DNA of 46,861 nt from an uncultured Saccharospirillaceae bacterium (GCA_950054195.1 CATLPG010000021.1:1-46861); one strand, 5' to 3'; numbered from the stretch's first letter, positions 1 to 8,911 are shown. Numbers and translations are program-made. The notes: a model not told the origin generated them from the sequence alone.

Positions 1-96
1 AATAAAGAAAGCCAATACAGTAAATACAATATCAGGTAATGAAGCTGTAGAAACAGCTGGCATATCTTTAGATTTATTTGTTCTAAACTTTGACAT
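1..96 (-). CDS. ExbD/TolR-family biopolymer transporter, N-terminal fragment
   Basis: Only the first 32 codons are in the window; the gene runs off the left edge. It starts at an ATG at 96 and reads MSKFRTNKSKDMPAVSTASL followed by PDIVFTVLAFFI. This is the ExbD pattern: a short basic N-terminus and then a single membrane helix with a conserved aspartate (here Asp22), which in the family takes part in proton translocation next to ExbB. It lies 13 bases downstream of a second ExbD-type gene (110-835), so the operon encodes two ExbD paralogues, a common arrangement in Bacteroidota. Together with ExbB they would turn proton-motive force into work at TonB-dependent outer-membrane transporters. 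The family is clear; which of several ExbD systems it is cannot be said from a fragment. Confidence 0.85.
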   Translation of the reverse strand, partial: MSKFRTNKSKDMPAVSTASLPDIVFTVLAFFI

Positions 97-109
97 AATT
101 TATACTGAT

Positions 110-835
110 TTAAGCACCACCTGCACTAGTTACATTTCTAGCTGGCAGCTTCACTATTTTTTGAGGGTAAACCTCACGTACAGCTTTTATTTTAGCTTTA
201 TCTTCTTCTGTTTTTACTTCATCTCTAATGGCTTCTAACTCATTATATGAAATTCCAAACTTTTGCTTAGCTAAAGAGTTTCTTAATTCGTTAATACCAC
301 TCATTACTCGATCTCTAACCCCTAAATAAGTCCCATAAGTAGTTCCCTTATCGTATTGGATAGCAATAGTAGCTGATTTAGGTAACGTTTTATATGCACC
401 AACTAATTTAACTGCTTCTAATTTATCCTCCCACTCAGCAATTTTTTTCTCTACATTTTTACCTTCATCAGTTTGTTGCTTTAATATTTGAAGGTTTTGT
501 AAACACACCTGTTCATTTATATTTAGCAAATCAGGCATATCTTCAGACTCTTTAGGATTTGTCATAAACTCAATAACCATTGGTTTAATATCATCTAAGT
601 CTTTATCCCATAGATCTTCAATCATCAATTGATCCTGCTTGTTAACTAAAATTTTAAGAATATTTTTTTCTTTAGTTATGACAGGGTCAGTAATATCATC
701 ACTTTTTTGAGGCAATACAGCAGGAATACCTGATTCTTTTTGTAGGGTTGTAATTACAATAATAAACGCCAACAAAATAAAAGCAACATCCGCAATGGAA
801 CTCGCATCAACCTCTTGTAATTTTCTTTGTGCCAT
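110..835 (-). CDS. ExbD/TolR-family biopolymer transporter
   Basis: This 241-residue inner-membrane protein has a short cytoplasmic N-terminus, one membrane helix at about residues 16-32 (SIADVAFILLAFIIVITT) and a long periplasmic domain. Asp16, at the start of the helix, matches the essential proton-pathway aspartate of ExbD. It is much longer than E. coli ExbD (about 140 residues): the middle (about 45-150) is a charged, partly helical insert, and the conserved periplasmic part seems to lie around 150-190 (AIQYDKGTTYGTYLGVRDRV). It follows the 184-residue membrane protein at 855-1409 by 19 bases and precedes a second ExbD by 13 bases, so all are probably one transcript. Expected role: partner of ExbB in energising TonB-dependent uptake. 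The size makes it a Bacteroidota-type ExbD; assignment to the family is firm, the transported substrate is unknown. Confidence 0.88.
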   Translation of the reverse strand: MAQRKLQEVDASSIADVAFILLAFIIVITTLQKESGIPAVLPQKSDDITDPVITKEKNILKILVNKQDQLMIEDLWDKDLDDIKPMVIEFMTNPKESEDMPDLLNINEQVCLQNLQILKQQTDEGKNVEKKIAEWEDKLEAVKLVGAYKTLPKSATIAIQYDKGTTYGTYLGVRDRVMSGINELRNSLAKQKFGISYNELEAIRDEVKTEEDKAKIKAVREVYPQKIVKLPARNVTSAGGA

Positions 836-854
836 GTGCTTTTGTTTTTAATTA

Positions 855-1409
855 TTACTTAGCGAACCCTTTGATAATATCCCAAAGCAGACTTACAGCA
901 AAAATTACTCCTCCTACGATTAAGATTAACATAAATCCACTTACCCAAAAGTTTGTTGTAGACATTACCTCTGGTGTTACTCCAGAGAACCCTTTAGTAT
1001 CAGATCCAGAGTTAGCAAATGCATAAATAAACGTGATAACGGTAATACCTATGAATATCCCAGAAGGAATTGCTTTTTTAGGGTTGTTTATTGCATTCAT
1101 TACTGTGCTTATAACTAAAAACAATACCATTAAAACACCTGCAATCCACAATAAAATTTGCATAAAGCCTATTCCGTTTAGGATGGTAGCTTCAATTGAC
1201 TTTACTTTTTTGTCTCTAGCTTCAACACCTTTTTCCATGAAGTTTGCTGTTGTAGCTTCTCCTTGATCCACTAATTCAATTCCCATTTGATCTGCTTTGT
1301 AAGAGTCTGGGTGACCATTAACCGACATACCAATGAAGAAGTAAATCGAAACAACAAAGATGATAGCTACAAAGCCAAACAATATTCTTGATAACAATTT
1401 ATTTTCCAT
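855..1409 (-). CDS. Multi-pass membrane protein of unknown function inside the exbB-exbD operon
   Basis: A 184-residue protein I cannot assign to a characterised family. It has four likely membrane segments: about 8-28 (near the N-terminus), 80-102, 115-132 and 153-178. Between the first and second lies a soluble loop of about 50 residues, rich in charged residues and probably periplasmic. It starts at an ATG at 1409, 44 bases after the ExbB gene and 19 bases before an ExbD gene, all on the minus strand. That placement between ExbB and ExbD suggests an accessory subunit of the same proton-driven motor complex, but this is inference from position only. No catalytic motif is visible. ExbB, ExbD and this protein should be tested as one membrane complex. 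Confidence 0.8.
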   Translation of the reverse strand: MENKLLSRILFGFVAIIFVVSIYFFIGMSVNGHPDSYKADQMGIELVDQGEATTANFMEKGVEARDKKVKSIEATILNGIGFMQILLWIAGVLMVLFLVISTVMNAINNPKKAIPSGIFIGITVITFIYAFANSGSDTKGFSGVTPEVMSTTNFWVSGFMLILIVGGVIFAVSLLWDIIKGFAK

Positions 1410-1453
1410 AGTCTTTTATACTTTTTTTAAGAAACTTAATAGTTAAATAACTA

Positions 1454-2230
1454 CTATGCCTTGTTCTTAACTAATAAATCTACCAAAGAGATAGATGCGT
1501 CTTCCATTTCATTAACTAACCCATCAATTTTAGATACGATGTAGTTATAAAATATTTGAAGTACGATTGCTGCAACTAAACCAGCTAATGTAGTGTTAAG
1601 TGCTACCTTCATAGCTCCCGCAATTTCTACTGGCTCTGTTCTACCAGTTTCTTGGATAATTGTAAATACCTGGATAATACCAATTACTGTACCTAAGAAA
1701 CCAAGCATTGGTGCAGTAGCAATAAATAAAGAAATCCAAGATAAATTTTTCTCTAATAAACCAGCTTGAACGCTTCCGTAGTTAATTACAGATTTCTCAA
1801 CCATTTCAATTCCTTCATCAGCTCTATCTAACCCTTGGTAAAAGATACTAGCTACTGGACCTCTTGTGTTTCTACAAACTTCTTTTGCCTCTTCGATGCC
1901 TCCATTAGCTAATGCGTTTTCCACATCATTTAGTAGCTTTTTGGTATTAGTAGTAGACATGTTTAAGTAAATGATTCGCTCTATAGATAGCGCTAAACCT
2001 AAAATAAATACAATAAATACTAACGACATGAAAGCAGGACCTCCATCGATAAAATATTGTTTGATTTGCTGTGAAATGGAAACAGAAGCTTTTTCAGCTT
2101 TTGCTGGAGCTTCATCAACAGCTGTAACCTTAGTAGATTCATCCCCTCCTTGATCTTGAGCAAACGTTACGTTGTCGAACCCTAACGAAAACATAGTAAC
2201 TAAAGCGATTAATGCGAATACTTTTTTCAT
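1454..2230 (-). CDS. exbB: MotA/TolQ/ExbB-family proton channel protein
   Basis: This 258-residue protein carries the MotA/TolQ/ExbB domain: a membrane helix at about 65-85, a cytoplasmic stretch (about 95-160), and two further helices at about 165-190 and 205-237, with the typical signatures GSVQAGLLEKNLSWISLFI and TAPMLGFLGTVIGIIQVF. It has an extra N-terminus: a signal-peptide-like segment (residues 1-24, ending TFA before QDQ) and an acidic, Ala-rich linker (about 25-50). With the two ExbD proteins downstream it would form the proton-conducting motor that energises outer-membrane transport. The first gene of the operon, it begins 62 bases downstream of tRNA-Ser on the same strand; no TAnnTTTG box is visible in that gap, so it may be read from the tRNA promoter or from an unrecognised one. 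exbB is the best symbol, tolQ is the alternative. Confidence 0.88.
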   Translation of the reverse strand: MKKVFALIALVTMFSLGFDNVTFAQDQGGDESTKVTAVDEAPAKAEKASVSISQQIKQYFIDGGPAFMSLVFIVFILGLALSIERIIYLNMSTTNTKKLLNDVENALANGGIEEAKEVCRNTRGPVASIFYQGLDRADEGIEMVEKSVINYGSVQAGLLEKNLSWISLFIATAPMLGFLGTVIGIIQVFTIIQETGRTEPVEIAGAMKVALNTTLAGLVAAIVLQIFYNYIVSKIDGLVNEMEDASISLVDLLVKNKA

Positions 2231-2292
2231 GATTTTAATTTATTTTCTTAGTTTTTGTTGTTTCTATTTTTATTTATTATTTCGTTTTCATG

Positions 2293-2379
2293 CAGAGAGG
2301 AAGGGATTCGAACCCTCGATCCGGTCTCCCGAAAACACGCTTTCCAGGCGTGCGCCTTAAACCGCTCGGCCACCTCTCT
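2293..2379 (-). tRNA. tRNA-Ser (anticodon GGA)
   Basis: Read on the minus strand this folds as an 87-base class II tRNA. The acceptor stem is AGAGAGG paired with CCTCTCT, with G as discriminator base. The anticodon stem CACGC/GCGTG encloses the loop CTGGAAA, giving anticodon GGA, which reads serine codons UCU and UCC. A long variable arm follows, as expected for tRNA-Ser, and the T arm has GGTTCGAATCC. The 3' CCA is not encoded (the genome reads GCA after the stem), so it must be added by a nucleotidyltransferase. Its neighbour on the same strand is the ExbB operon. Confidence 0.97.
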
Positions 2380-2540
2380 AAATTTATTTAGTTTTTAATA
2401 ATCAACTACTTACAATCAATCAGCACGTATTACCCTTAAAACCATCAGCAAAATACAAAAAAAAAATATTGTCAGAAAGAAAAATGATAAAACGGTGGTT
2501 CTTTTTGGTTGATCGGTTTAAAAAAGGTGCATGCATAAAA

Positions 2541-2566
2541 AAAGACACTCTGGTTAGAGTGTCTTT
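2541..2566 (-). terminator. Rho-independent terminator hairpin after the 2590-3930 gene
   Basis: A perfect inverted repeat, AAAGACACTC / GAGTGTCTTT with a 6-base loop, lies 24 bases beyond the stop codon of the minus-strand sorting-domain gene. On the minus strand it is followed by a run of T. The 160 bases between it and tRNA-Ser hold no gene that I can see. Confidence 0.85.
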
Positions 2567-2589
2567 AAATTTAGTTCTAAAACAAACGA

Positions 2590-3930
2590 TTAGTTATTTA
2601 CAATCATTTTCTTGGTTAACTTACTTGCATTAACTGTTAATGTGTAAAAGTAAATTCCTGCTTTAAAATCAGAAGTATTAACAGCTTGTTGGTATCTACC
2701 TGCTGGCAATACATTGTTGTTGGAATTAAAAACTAATTTACCTGTAACATCAGTAATTTGGATGCTAGTTGTAGCTTCTTTGTGTAAATCATAAGTAATA
2801 ATTGTTTCATTACTTGTTGGGTTAGGGTAGTTTTGGTACAATGTTCCTCCTAGTTCTAACTCCTCTACACTAGCAGTTAGTTGGTTATCTTGCTGAATTT
2901 TTAACTGATACCAAGGAGATTGTGTTACACTAATATCTCCATTGTTTTGTGCTACTCTAACGGAGTTGTTTGATGTCCAGTGATTATAGAAAATCTCTTG
3001 GCTACCAGGGTAAGCACCAAAACGCAGAAGTGTACCACCAACTGTTTTATCGTCATCACTGTATGCTGGAGCAGTTGTATTACCTCCTACAGCATAAAAT
3101 ATTGGTGAAAACCAGTTTGCATTAACACCAATTGTATCTACAGAATCATTTAATTGACGACCAAAAATTGCCGTTACTTCTACACCTATCAAACCTTCAT
3201 GATCAGTTAATGACTCGTTAGCATCGAAAGCTACAAAAAAGCTTGTTGAGTCGCCATTTACCCAGTTAGCTGGATTGCTAATAAAAGCATCGTCTAACGG
3301 TAATTTAAACTCAGCAACTTTACCTTTAATTTCTTTTGCAACTGGATCGTACTCTGTTCTTAACCACCTGATAGTATCAAACGTAACAGGGTGTAATTCT
3401 ATTCCTATCCATCTACTAGCTCTTGACACAAATTGATCTGTATCGGATAATGCAATTCTAAGAACTAATGTATCTACCACAGAAGTATCATACTTCTCAT
3501 ACAAAAACCTAGTTACAATAGAGTCAAGTGTAATATCAGCTGCAGAATCAAACGGCTGTATTGCTGGGTTAAACCACGTAGACTTATAAAATTCCCCATC
3601 TAAATCTAAAACACTATATGAACTAAAAAAGAATGCTGTATCTATATCTCCATCAACATCCATTTTTACATTTGTGTCATTTGTAAATGCACCGTTTGTA
3701 ATTCTGAAAATAGAGTGTGATGATCCCATAAATGCTTCGTAAGCATCAACAAAAGAAACCCATCTTTCTATAGTTGTAGATCGGGTTTCAACTTGTTGGT
3801 TATTCATACTAGGAGTTTCATATGCTGGCTCATACTTAAGCTGCTTCATTCCTTTAAATTCAACATTTTCTTGTGCAAACAAACCTACTGAGGAAATTGC
3901 ACTCAATAAAAATAAAGTAGTTTTTTTCAT
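2590..3930 (-). CDS. Secreted protein with T9SS type A C-terminal sorting domain (paralogue B)
   Basis: A 446-residue exported protein. It has a signal peptide (about 1-19, ending LFAQ), a long beta-rich middle of unknown function, and a C-terminal domain (about 362-446) typical of type IX secretion: LYQNYPNP at its start, then TTSIQITDVTGKLV, LPAGRYQQAVNTSDFKAGIY and a final KLTKKMIVNN. Such domains direct proteins through the outer membrane and are usually removed, with the protein attached to the surface or released. It is a close paralogue of the gene upstream (4009-5334): both share RWVSFVDAYEAFMGSS-type and ITNGAFTNDTN-type segments followed by DVDGDID, and later a NHWTSNN segment. The gene sits behind a hairpin at 3953-3978, so it may depend on read-through or on an unseen promoter. 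The function of the N-terminal region is not recognisable; it has no enzyme motif. Confidence 0.85.
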   Translation of the reverse strand: MKKTTLFLLSAISSVGLFAQENVEFKGMKQLKYEPAYETPSMNNQQVETRSTTIERWVSFVDAYEAFMGSSHSIFRITNGAFTNDTNVKMDVDGDIDTAFFFSSYSVLDLDGEFYKSTWFNPAIQPFDSAADITLDSIVTRFLYEKYDTSVVDTLVLRIALSDTDQFVSRASRWIGIELHPVTFDTIRWLRTEYDPVAKEIKGKVAEFKLPLDDAFISNPANWVNGDSTSFFVAFDANESLTDHEGLIGVEVTAIFGRQLNDSVDTIGVNANWFSPIFYAVGGNTTAPAYSDDDKTVGGTLLRFGAYPGSQEIFYNHWTSNNSVRVAQNNGDISVTQSPWYQLKIQQDNQLTASVEELELGGTLYQNYPNPTSNETIITYDLHKEATTSIQITDVTGKLVFNSNNNVLPAGRYQQAVNTSDFKAGIYFYTLTVNASKLTKKMIVNN

Positions 3931-3952
3931 GTTTAATTGTTTTTAACCTAAA

Positions 3953-3978
3953 AGGAGGAGGCTTAAAAGCCTCCTCCT
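3953..3978 (-). terminator. GC-rich hairpin between two paralogous genes (terminator or attenuator)
   Basis: AGGAGGAGGC / GCCTCCTCCT with a 6-base loop is a perfect 10-bp stem, 30 bases after the stop of the 4009-5334 gene and 22 bases before the start of the next. On the minus strand it is followed by TTTTAGG, a short T run, so it can act as a terminator, but an mRNA-stabilising or processing hairpin with partial read-through is as plausible because no promoter box is seen before the downstream paralogue. Confidence 0.7.
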
Positions 3979-4008
3979 CTAAATGAAATTATATTTAAAA
4001 TGCTATAA

Positions 4009-5334
4009 TTACTTAGTAACAGTCATTTTCTTAGTTAACTTACTTCCGTTAACTTGTATAGAGTAAAAATAAACACCAGCTCTTAAATCATTAGTGTTTA
4101 ATTCAATCATGTGCTTACCAGCAGGCTGAGTACCTTCGTAAGAAGAAACAACCACTTTACCAGTAATATCCATTACTTGAAAAGTAACATTAGCAGATGA
4201 TGGTAATTCATACACCACATTAGTTAAACCATTTGTTGGGTTTGGATAATTTTGGTATAACTTTGCTCCATTATCTAATTCTTTGATATCAGCAGTTAAA
4301 TCGTTTGACTGTTGGATTTTTAAGAAGTAAAAAGGAGACTGAAAAGGATCTAAACCATCTGTTGGAAATCTAGTTGCGTTATTAGAAGTCCAGTGATTGT
4401 AATATAAACCTTGTTCTCTACCAAATCTGTTCAACGTACCTCCAACAGTTAAATCATCTTCGTCATAAATTGGCACTTGTGTTTGGTCAACCGATCTAAA
4501 TACTGGAGCAAACCAGTTAGCATTAACACCAATTGTATCAACACCTGCAACATATTGTCTACCGTAAATCACACTAACTTCTGTTGCTAAAAGACCATTA
4601 TGTCCACTAATAGTTTCATTAACATCTAATACTGGAACAAGGAAAGTTGAATCTGAACCCCAAATAGATGAATCAGATAAGAAAGCATTAGTTAGAGGGA
4701 TTTTAATCTCTGCTACAGCATCTGTTATTTGCTCATTAGGTTGATCATAATTAACAGCTAACCAAACAATTGTATCTAAAGAAACAGGATGTTGCTCAAG
4801 ACCAGTCCATGTGAAAAAGTTTGTCATTTGATTTGCAGAAGGAACTGAAAATCTAACTACAGCCGTATCAACTGTTGTTGGGTCTACTTTTTTATAGTTA
4901 AACCAAAGCTGAATAGAATCTATAACAATGTCCTCAGCTGGATCAAACGGCTGAATATTTGGGTTAAACCATGTTTGTTCATAAAAGCTACCCGAAAAGT
5001 CTATCACACTGTACGAACTAAATAAAAATGCTGAATCAATATCACCATCAACATCCATTGCAATGTTCGTATCGTTTGTAAATGCACCGTTAGTAATACT
5101 CGTGTTTGCTGGAGTTGAACCCATTACAGCTGCATAAGCATCAGTAAAGCTAACCCATCTATCAATTTGAGTGGCTCTTGTTCCAGTTTGAACTGGAGCA
5201 TTTGTTTTCATCAATTTTGCTGGCATTTGAGCAGGAGCTCCAATAAGCGGAGTAGCTTCTTGCGAAACACCTTGCTGGCCAATTGCTAAACTAGCTATAG
5301 ATAAAGCAGCTAGTGATAAGTAAATTTTTTTCAT
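4009..5334 (-). CDS. Secreted protein with T9SS type A C-terminal sorting domain (paralogue A)
   Basis: A 441-residue exported protein with a signal peptide (about 1-19, ending AIGQ) and a C-terminal T9SS sorting domain (about 355-441: LYQNYPNPT, then VTFQVMDITGKVVV, PAGKHMIELNTNDLRAGVY, final KLTKKMTVTK). The central 330 residues are beta-rich and unidentified. They match the downstream gene at 2590-3930 along the whole length (for example RWVSFTDAYAAVMGS, TNGAFTNDTN, DVDGDID, TWFNPNIQPFDPA, VNANWFAPVF), so the pair is a tandem duplication that has diverged. It has the clearest promoter in the window (5359-5389). It is expected at the cell surface or in the medium; what it binds or does is not known. 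Confidence 0.86.
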   Translation of the reverse strand: MKKIYLSLAALSIASLAIGQQGVSQEATPLIGAPAQMPAKLMKTNAPVQTGTRATQIDRWVSFTDAYAAVMGSTPANTSITNGAFTNDTNIAMDVDGDIDSAFLFSSYSVIDFSGSFYEQTWFNPNIQPFDPAEDIVIDSIQLWFNYKKVDPTTVDTAVVRFSVPSANQMTNFFTWTGLEQHPVSLDTIVWLAVNYDQPNEQITDAVAEIKIPLTNAFLSDSSIWGSDSTFLVPVLDVNETISGHNGLLATEVSVIYGRQYVAGVDTIGVNANWFAPVFRSVDQTQVPIYDEDDLTVGGTLNRFGREQGLYYNHWTSNNATRFPTDGLDPFQSPFYFLKIQQSNDLTADIKELDNGAKLYQNYPNPTNGLTNVVYELPSSANVTFQVMDITGKVVVSSYEGTQPAGKHMIELNTNDLRAGVYFYSIQVNGSKLTKKMTVTK

Positions 5335-5358
5335 TTGTTTTAGATTTTAATTCAACAT

Positions 5359-5389
5359 CAAATATAACTGATTGATTGAATAATGTCAA
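5359..5389 (-). promoter_or_regulatory. Bacteroidota-type promoter for the 4009-5334 gene
   Basis: On the minus strand the -33 element TTG (5387-5389) is followed after exactly 20 bases by TATATTTG (5359-5366), matching the consensus TTG-N17-23-TAnnTTTG. Transcription should start around 5353-5355, leaving a leader of about 20 bases before the ATG at 5334. Confidence 0.75.
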
Positions 5390-5455
5390 CTGATAATGAA
5401 TTTATTATTAAGTTTAAGTTAAGCAACGGCATCTTTTTAAAATTAACGGTAAAAA

Positions 5456-5481
5456 AGTAGCTCAGGAAAACCTGAGCTACT
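5456..5481 (-). terminator. Rho-independent terminator of secA
   Basis: AGTAGCTCAGG / CCTGAGCTACT is a perfect 11-bp stem with an AAAA loop, 20 bases beyond the secA stop codon, followed on the minus strand by six T. This is a textbook intrinsic terminator. Confidence 0.92.
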
Positions 5482-5501
5482 AAATATTATATGCAGTTGT
5501 T

Positions 5502-8500
5502 TTAATCAACTAATTGCCAATGCCCCTCATTTATTAGTGGTTCAGCTTGTTTAAATTTAACTTCTTTAGTTTCTCCACTTCGAAGATTAACGATTTTAAC
5601 ACGGTCATTTCTTCCTATTTTTTTATCAATAGTAATAGGTTGTTGCTTAACCGGCTCACCATTTTGATTTCGTGATGCCGCTTGCTGATTTGCTTGTGTT
5701 GAAGCTCCTAAATCTTCTCTACCTGTTTGTAGTTTTGGCTGTGCTTTTTGAGCTAAACTTCCGTTATTGGTTTGTTGCATGTTTTGGTTGATAGGTAAAT
5801 TTGCTTTCATTAAAAATGAAATAATTTCTCTATTAACCTTACTAATCATTTGCTTAAATAAATCGAATGACTCTAGTTTATAAACTAATAACGGATCTTT
5901 TTGCTCGTACTGTGCTCCTCTAACAGATTGACGCAAATCATCCATTTCGCGAAGATGCTCTTTCCATTCATTATCAATAATACCTAGTGTGATATTTCTT
6001 TCTAGAAGCTTTGTTACGTTTTCGGCATTTTCATTGAATGATTCCTCTAGGTTTGCTAATACTTGTGTTTGTTTTACGCCATCTGTAAATGGAATTACAA
6101 TATTTTCGTAAGTATTTCCTTCATTATTATAAACATTTGAGATAACAGGTAATGTTTGTTCTGCTACAAACGAAGACTTTCTGTTATATGCTTCTCTAGC
6201 AGAAACATATATCTTCTCGATAATTTGCTGTTCGTTGAGTTGAGCAAATTCATCTGCTGTTACTGGCGACTCTATAGAAAGTACTCTTAAAACTTCTAAT
6301 TCGAAGTTTTCAAAATCATCGTACTCTTTAAATTCATAAACGATTGACTCAGCTATCTCTTCAAGTGAGCTTGCAATGTCCATATCTAATTTATCTCCAA
6401 AGAGTGCATTTTTTCTTTTAGCATAAATTGCATTACGCTGTGCGTTCATTACATCATCATATTCTAGCAAATGCTTACGAACACCAAAGTCATTTTCTTC
6501 TACTTTCTTTTGTGCACGCTCAATAGATTTAGTAATCATTTTGGCTTGAATAACTTCTCCTTCTTTAAAGCCTAAACGATCCATCATTTTACTGATTCTT
6601 TCTGAACCGAATAAACGCATCAAATTATCTTCTAAAGACACGAAAAACTGTGATGACCCAGGATCTCCTTGTCTTCCAGCACGTCCTCTTAACTGTCTAT
6701 CAACCCTTCTTGAATTGTGACGCTCTGTACCAATAATTGCTAAACCTCCAGCTTCTTTTACTCCTTTTCCTAGTTTAATATCGGTTCCCCTACCCGCCAT
6801 GTTTGTAGCAACTGTTACCGTTCCTGCTTTTCCAGCTTCAGCAACAATATCTGCTTCTTGTGCATGTTTTTTAGCATTAAGCACATTGTGCTTAACACCT
6901 TTCATTGACAATAGTTTACTTAATAATTCTGAAATTTCAACAGATGTTGTACCAACAAGTACTGGTCTGCCTGCTGCTACTAAGCCTTCTATTTCTTCAA
7001 TTACTGCGTTATATTTTTCTCTTGCTGTTTTATAAACCAAGTCTTGCCTGTCCTCTCTAGCGATTGGCTTATTTGTAGGAATAATTACTACATCAAGCTT
7101 ATAAATATCCCAAAATTCCCCTGCTTCAGTTTCGGCTGTACCAGTCATACCAGCTAGTTTATGGTACATTCTGAAATAATTTTGAAGTGTAACCGTTGCG
7201 TATGTTTGAGTAGCAGCCTCAATGGTTACATTTTCCTTTGCTTCAATTGCTTGGTGTAAACCATCAGAATATCTACGACCTTCCATGATACGACCTGTTT
7301 GCTCATCAACAATTTTAATTTTATTGTCCATGATTACATACTCCACCTCTTTTTCGAATAATGCGTATGCCTTTAGCAGCTGGTTAACAGAGTGTATTCT
7401 TTCAGCTTTGATGGTGTAATCTCTAATGATTTCATCCTTTTTCTTTAGCTGATCTTCTTTTGCTAGTTTTTTAGCTTCTAGTTCAGCAAAAACAGACCCT
7501 ATATCTGGTAATAAATAAAAGTCTGGGTCGTCAGATCCAGAAATTAAATCAATTCCTTTTTCGGTAAGCTCTACCAAATTGTTTTTTTCTTCAATTACGA
7601 AGTATAGTTCCTTATCAACGGTAGGCATTTCTTTCTTTTGATCTTGTAGATAGAAATTTTCTACTTTTTGAAGTTGCGTTTTTATACCTGGCTCACTCAA
7701 ATACTTAATCAATGATTGATCTTTAGGGAGTGAACGGTAAGCTCTTAAAAGTGCTAATTGCCCTTCTTTGGAAAGTTCTTTTTGTTTCTTTTTATCTAAT
7801 GATTCGTCTTCTGCTTGTTCTAGCTTTTGTTGTGCTTCGGATAAAAATGATTTAAAAATCTTTTTTTGTGCATTATAGAGCTTTTCAACTTTTGGTTTTA
7901 ATGCTGCGTACTCTTGCTGGTCACCTTTTGGTGTTGGCCCAGAAATAATTAAAGGCGTACGCGCATCATCAATTAAAACAGAATCTATCTCATCCACAAT
8001 AGCGTAGTGATGTTTTCTCTGAACTAATGAGTCTATATCGCTTGCCATGTTATCTCTTAGATAATCAAAGCCAAACTCGTTGTTGGTACCAAAAGTGATA
8101 TCAGCTAAATAGGCATTTTTTCTTGATGGTGAATTCGGTTGATGTTTATCGATACAATCCACTCGCATACCATGGAATTCATAAAGCGGGCCCATCCATT
8201 CACTATCTCTTTTTGCCAAGTAATCGTTAACTGTAACTAGATGAACTCCTTTACCCGCCAATGCATTAAGGTAAACAGGAAGCGTTGCCACTAGTGTTTT
8301 ACCTTCCCCTGTTTGCATCTCTGCAATTTTTCCTTGATGCATAGCAACACCTCCTATCAATTGAACATCATAGTGAACCATATTCCATGTAATTTCGGTT
8401 CCACCTGCTGTCCAAGTATTATACCAGTTTGCCTTATCTCCGTTTATTTCAACATAATCATTTGATTGAGCAACTAACTTATCGTTTTCATTAGCCGTTA

Positions 8501-8888
8501 CTTCAATTTTACCATCTTGAGCTAATCTTCGTGCTGTTTCTTTAATAACTGCATAAGCTTCTGGTAAAAGCTCTAATAAGACCTCCTCTAGTTTTTCATT
8601 GGAATCTTTTTCCAGTTTTTCGATCTCTTGGAAAATTTCATCTTTTTCTTCAACAGGAGTATTTTTATCTTGAGTAGTTTTTCTTAAATCAGCAATTTTG
8701 TCATCAATTGACTTTGTGTAATCCTTTATTCTGCTCTTAAAATCAGCTGTTTTATTTCTTAATTCATCACTTGATATTGTTGCTAACTTCGCATATTCTT
8801 CTTTTACCTTTTCAACATAAGGCATGATTTCTTTAAGATCATTAGAAGATTTGTCTCCGAATATTTTTTTTAGGACATTACCTATCAT
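5502..8888 (-). CDS. secA: Preprotein translocase ATPase SecA
   Basis: SecA is the ATPase motor that pushes unfolded preproteins through the SecYEG channel. This 1128-residue copy has Walker A TGEGKT at 193-198, the DEAD-type box VDEIDSVLIDDARTPLIISG, the MAGRGTDIKLG and QLRGRAGRQGDPGSS motifs of nucleotide-binding domain 2, and the C-terminal helical scaffold. It is longer than E. coli SecA (901) because of a charged coiled-coil insert at about 50-105 and another around 330-425, both usual in Bacteroidota. The C-terminal tail ends HWQLVD and lacks the Cys-rich zinc motif used for SecB binding in proteobacteria. It is a single-gene unit with its own terminator, divergent from mltG across a 165-base region with inverted boxes. 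Identification is certain. Confidence 0.98.
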   Translation of the reverse strand: MIGNVLKKIFGDKSSNDLKEIMPYVEKVKEEYAKLATISSDELRNKTADFKSRIKDYTKSIDDKIADLRKTTQDKNTPVEEKDEIFQEIEKLEKDSNEKLEEVLLELLPEAYAVIKETARRLAQDGKIEVTANENDKLVAQSNDYVEINGDKANWYNTWTAGGTEITWNMVHYDVQLIGGVAMHQGKIAEMQTGEGKTLVATLPVYLNALAGKGVHLVTVNDYLAKRDSEWMGPLYEFHGMRVDCIDKHQPNSPSRKNAYLADITFGTNNEFGFDYLRDNMASDIDSLVQRKHHYAIVDEIDSVLIDDARTPLIISGPTPKGDQQEYAALKPKVEKLYNAQKKIFKSFLSEAQQKLEQAEDESLDKKKQKELSKEGQLALLRAYRSLPKDQSLIKYLSEPGIKTQLQKVENFYLQDQKKEMPTVDKELYFVIEEKNNLVELTEKGIDLISGSDDPDFYLLPDIGSVFAELEAKKLAKEDQLKKKDEIIRDYTIKAERIHSVNQLLKAYALFEKEVEYVIMDNKIKIVDEQTGRIMEGRRYSDGLHQAIEAKENVTIEAATQTYATVTLQNYFRMYHKLAGMTGTAETEAGEFWDIYKLDVVIIPTNKPIAREDRQDLVYKTAREKYNAVIEEIEGLVAAGRPVLVGTTSVEISELLSKLLSMKGVKHNVLNAKKHAQEADIVAEAGKAGTVTVATNMAGRGTDIKLGKGVKEAGGLAIIGTERHNSRRVDRQLRGRAGRQGDPGSSQFFVSLEDNLMRLFGSERISKMMDRLGFKEGEVIQAKMITKSIERAQKKVEENDFGVRKHLLEYDDVMNAQRNAIYAKRKNALFGDKLDMDIASSLEEIAESIVYEFKEYDDFENFELEVLRVLSIESPVTADEFAQLNEQQIIEKIYVSAREAYNRKSSFVAEQTLPVISNVYNNEGNTYENIVIPFTDGVKQTQVLANLEESFNENAENVTKLLERNITLGIIDNEWKEHLREMDDLRQSVRGAQYEQKDPLLVYKLESFDLFKQMISKVNREIISFLMKANLPINQNMQQTNNGSLAQKAQPKLQTGREDLGASTQANQQAASRNQNGEPVKQQPITIDKKIGRNDRVKIVNLRSGETKEVKFKQAEPLINEGHWQLVD

Positions 8889-8911
8889 AACTAAAATTTA
8901 ATTCAATTGAT

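Noticed and set aside
829-1266. Plus-strand reading frames of 65 and 77 codons opposite the 184-residue gene
   Set aside because: They are antisense to a clear gene, carry no domain or start signal and have compositions expected of a complementary strand.
2172-2360. A 62-codon plus-strand frame across exbB start and tRNA-Ser
   Set aside because: It runs antisense through the tRNA gene and has no support as a protein.
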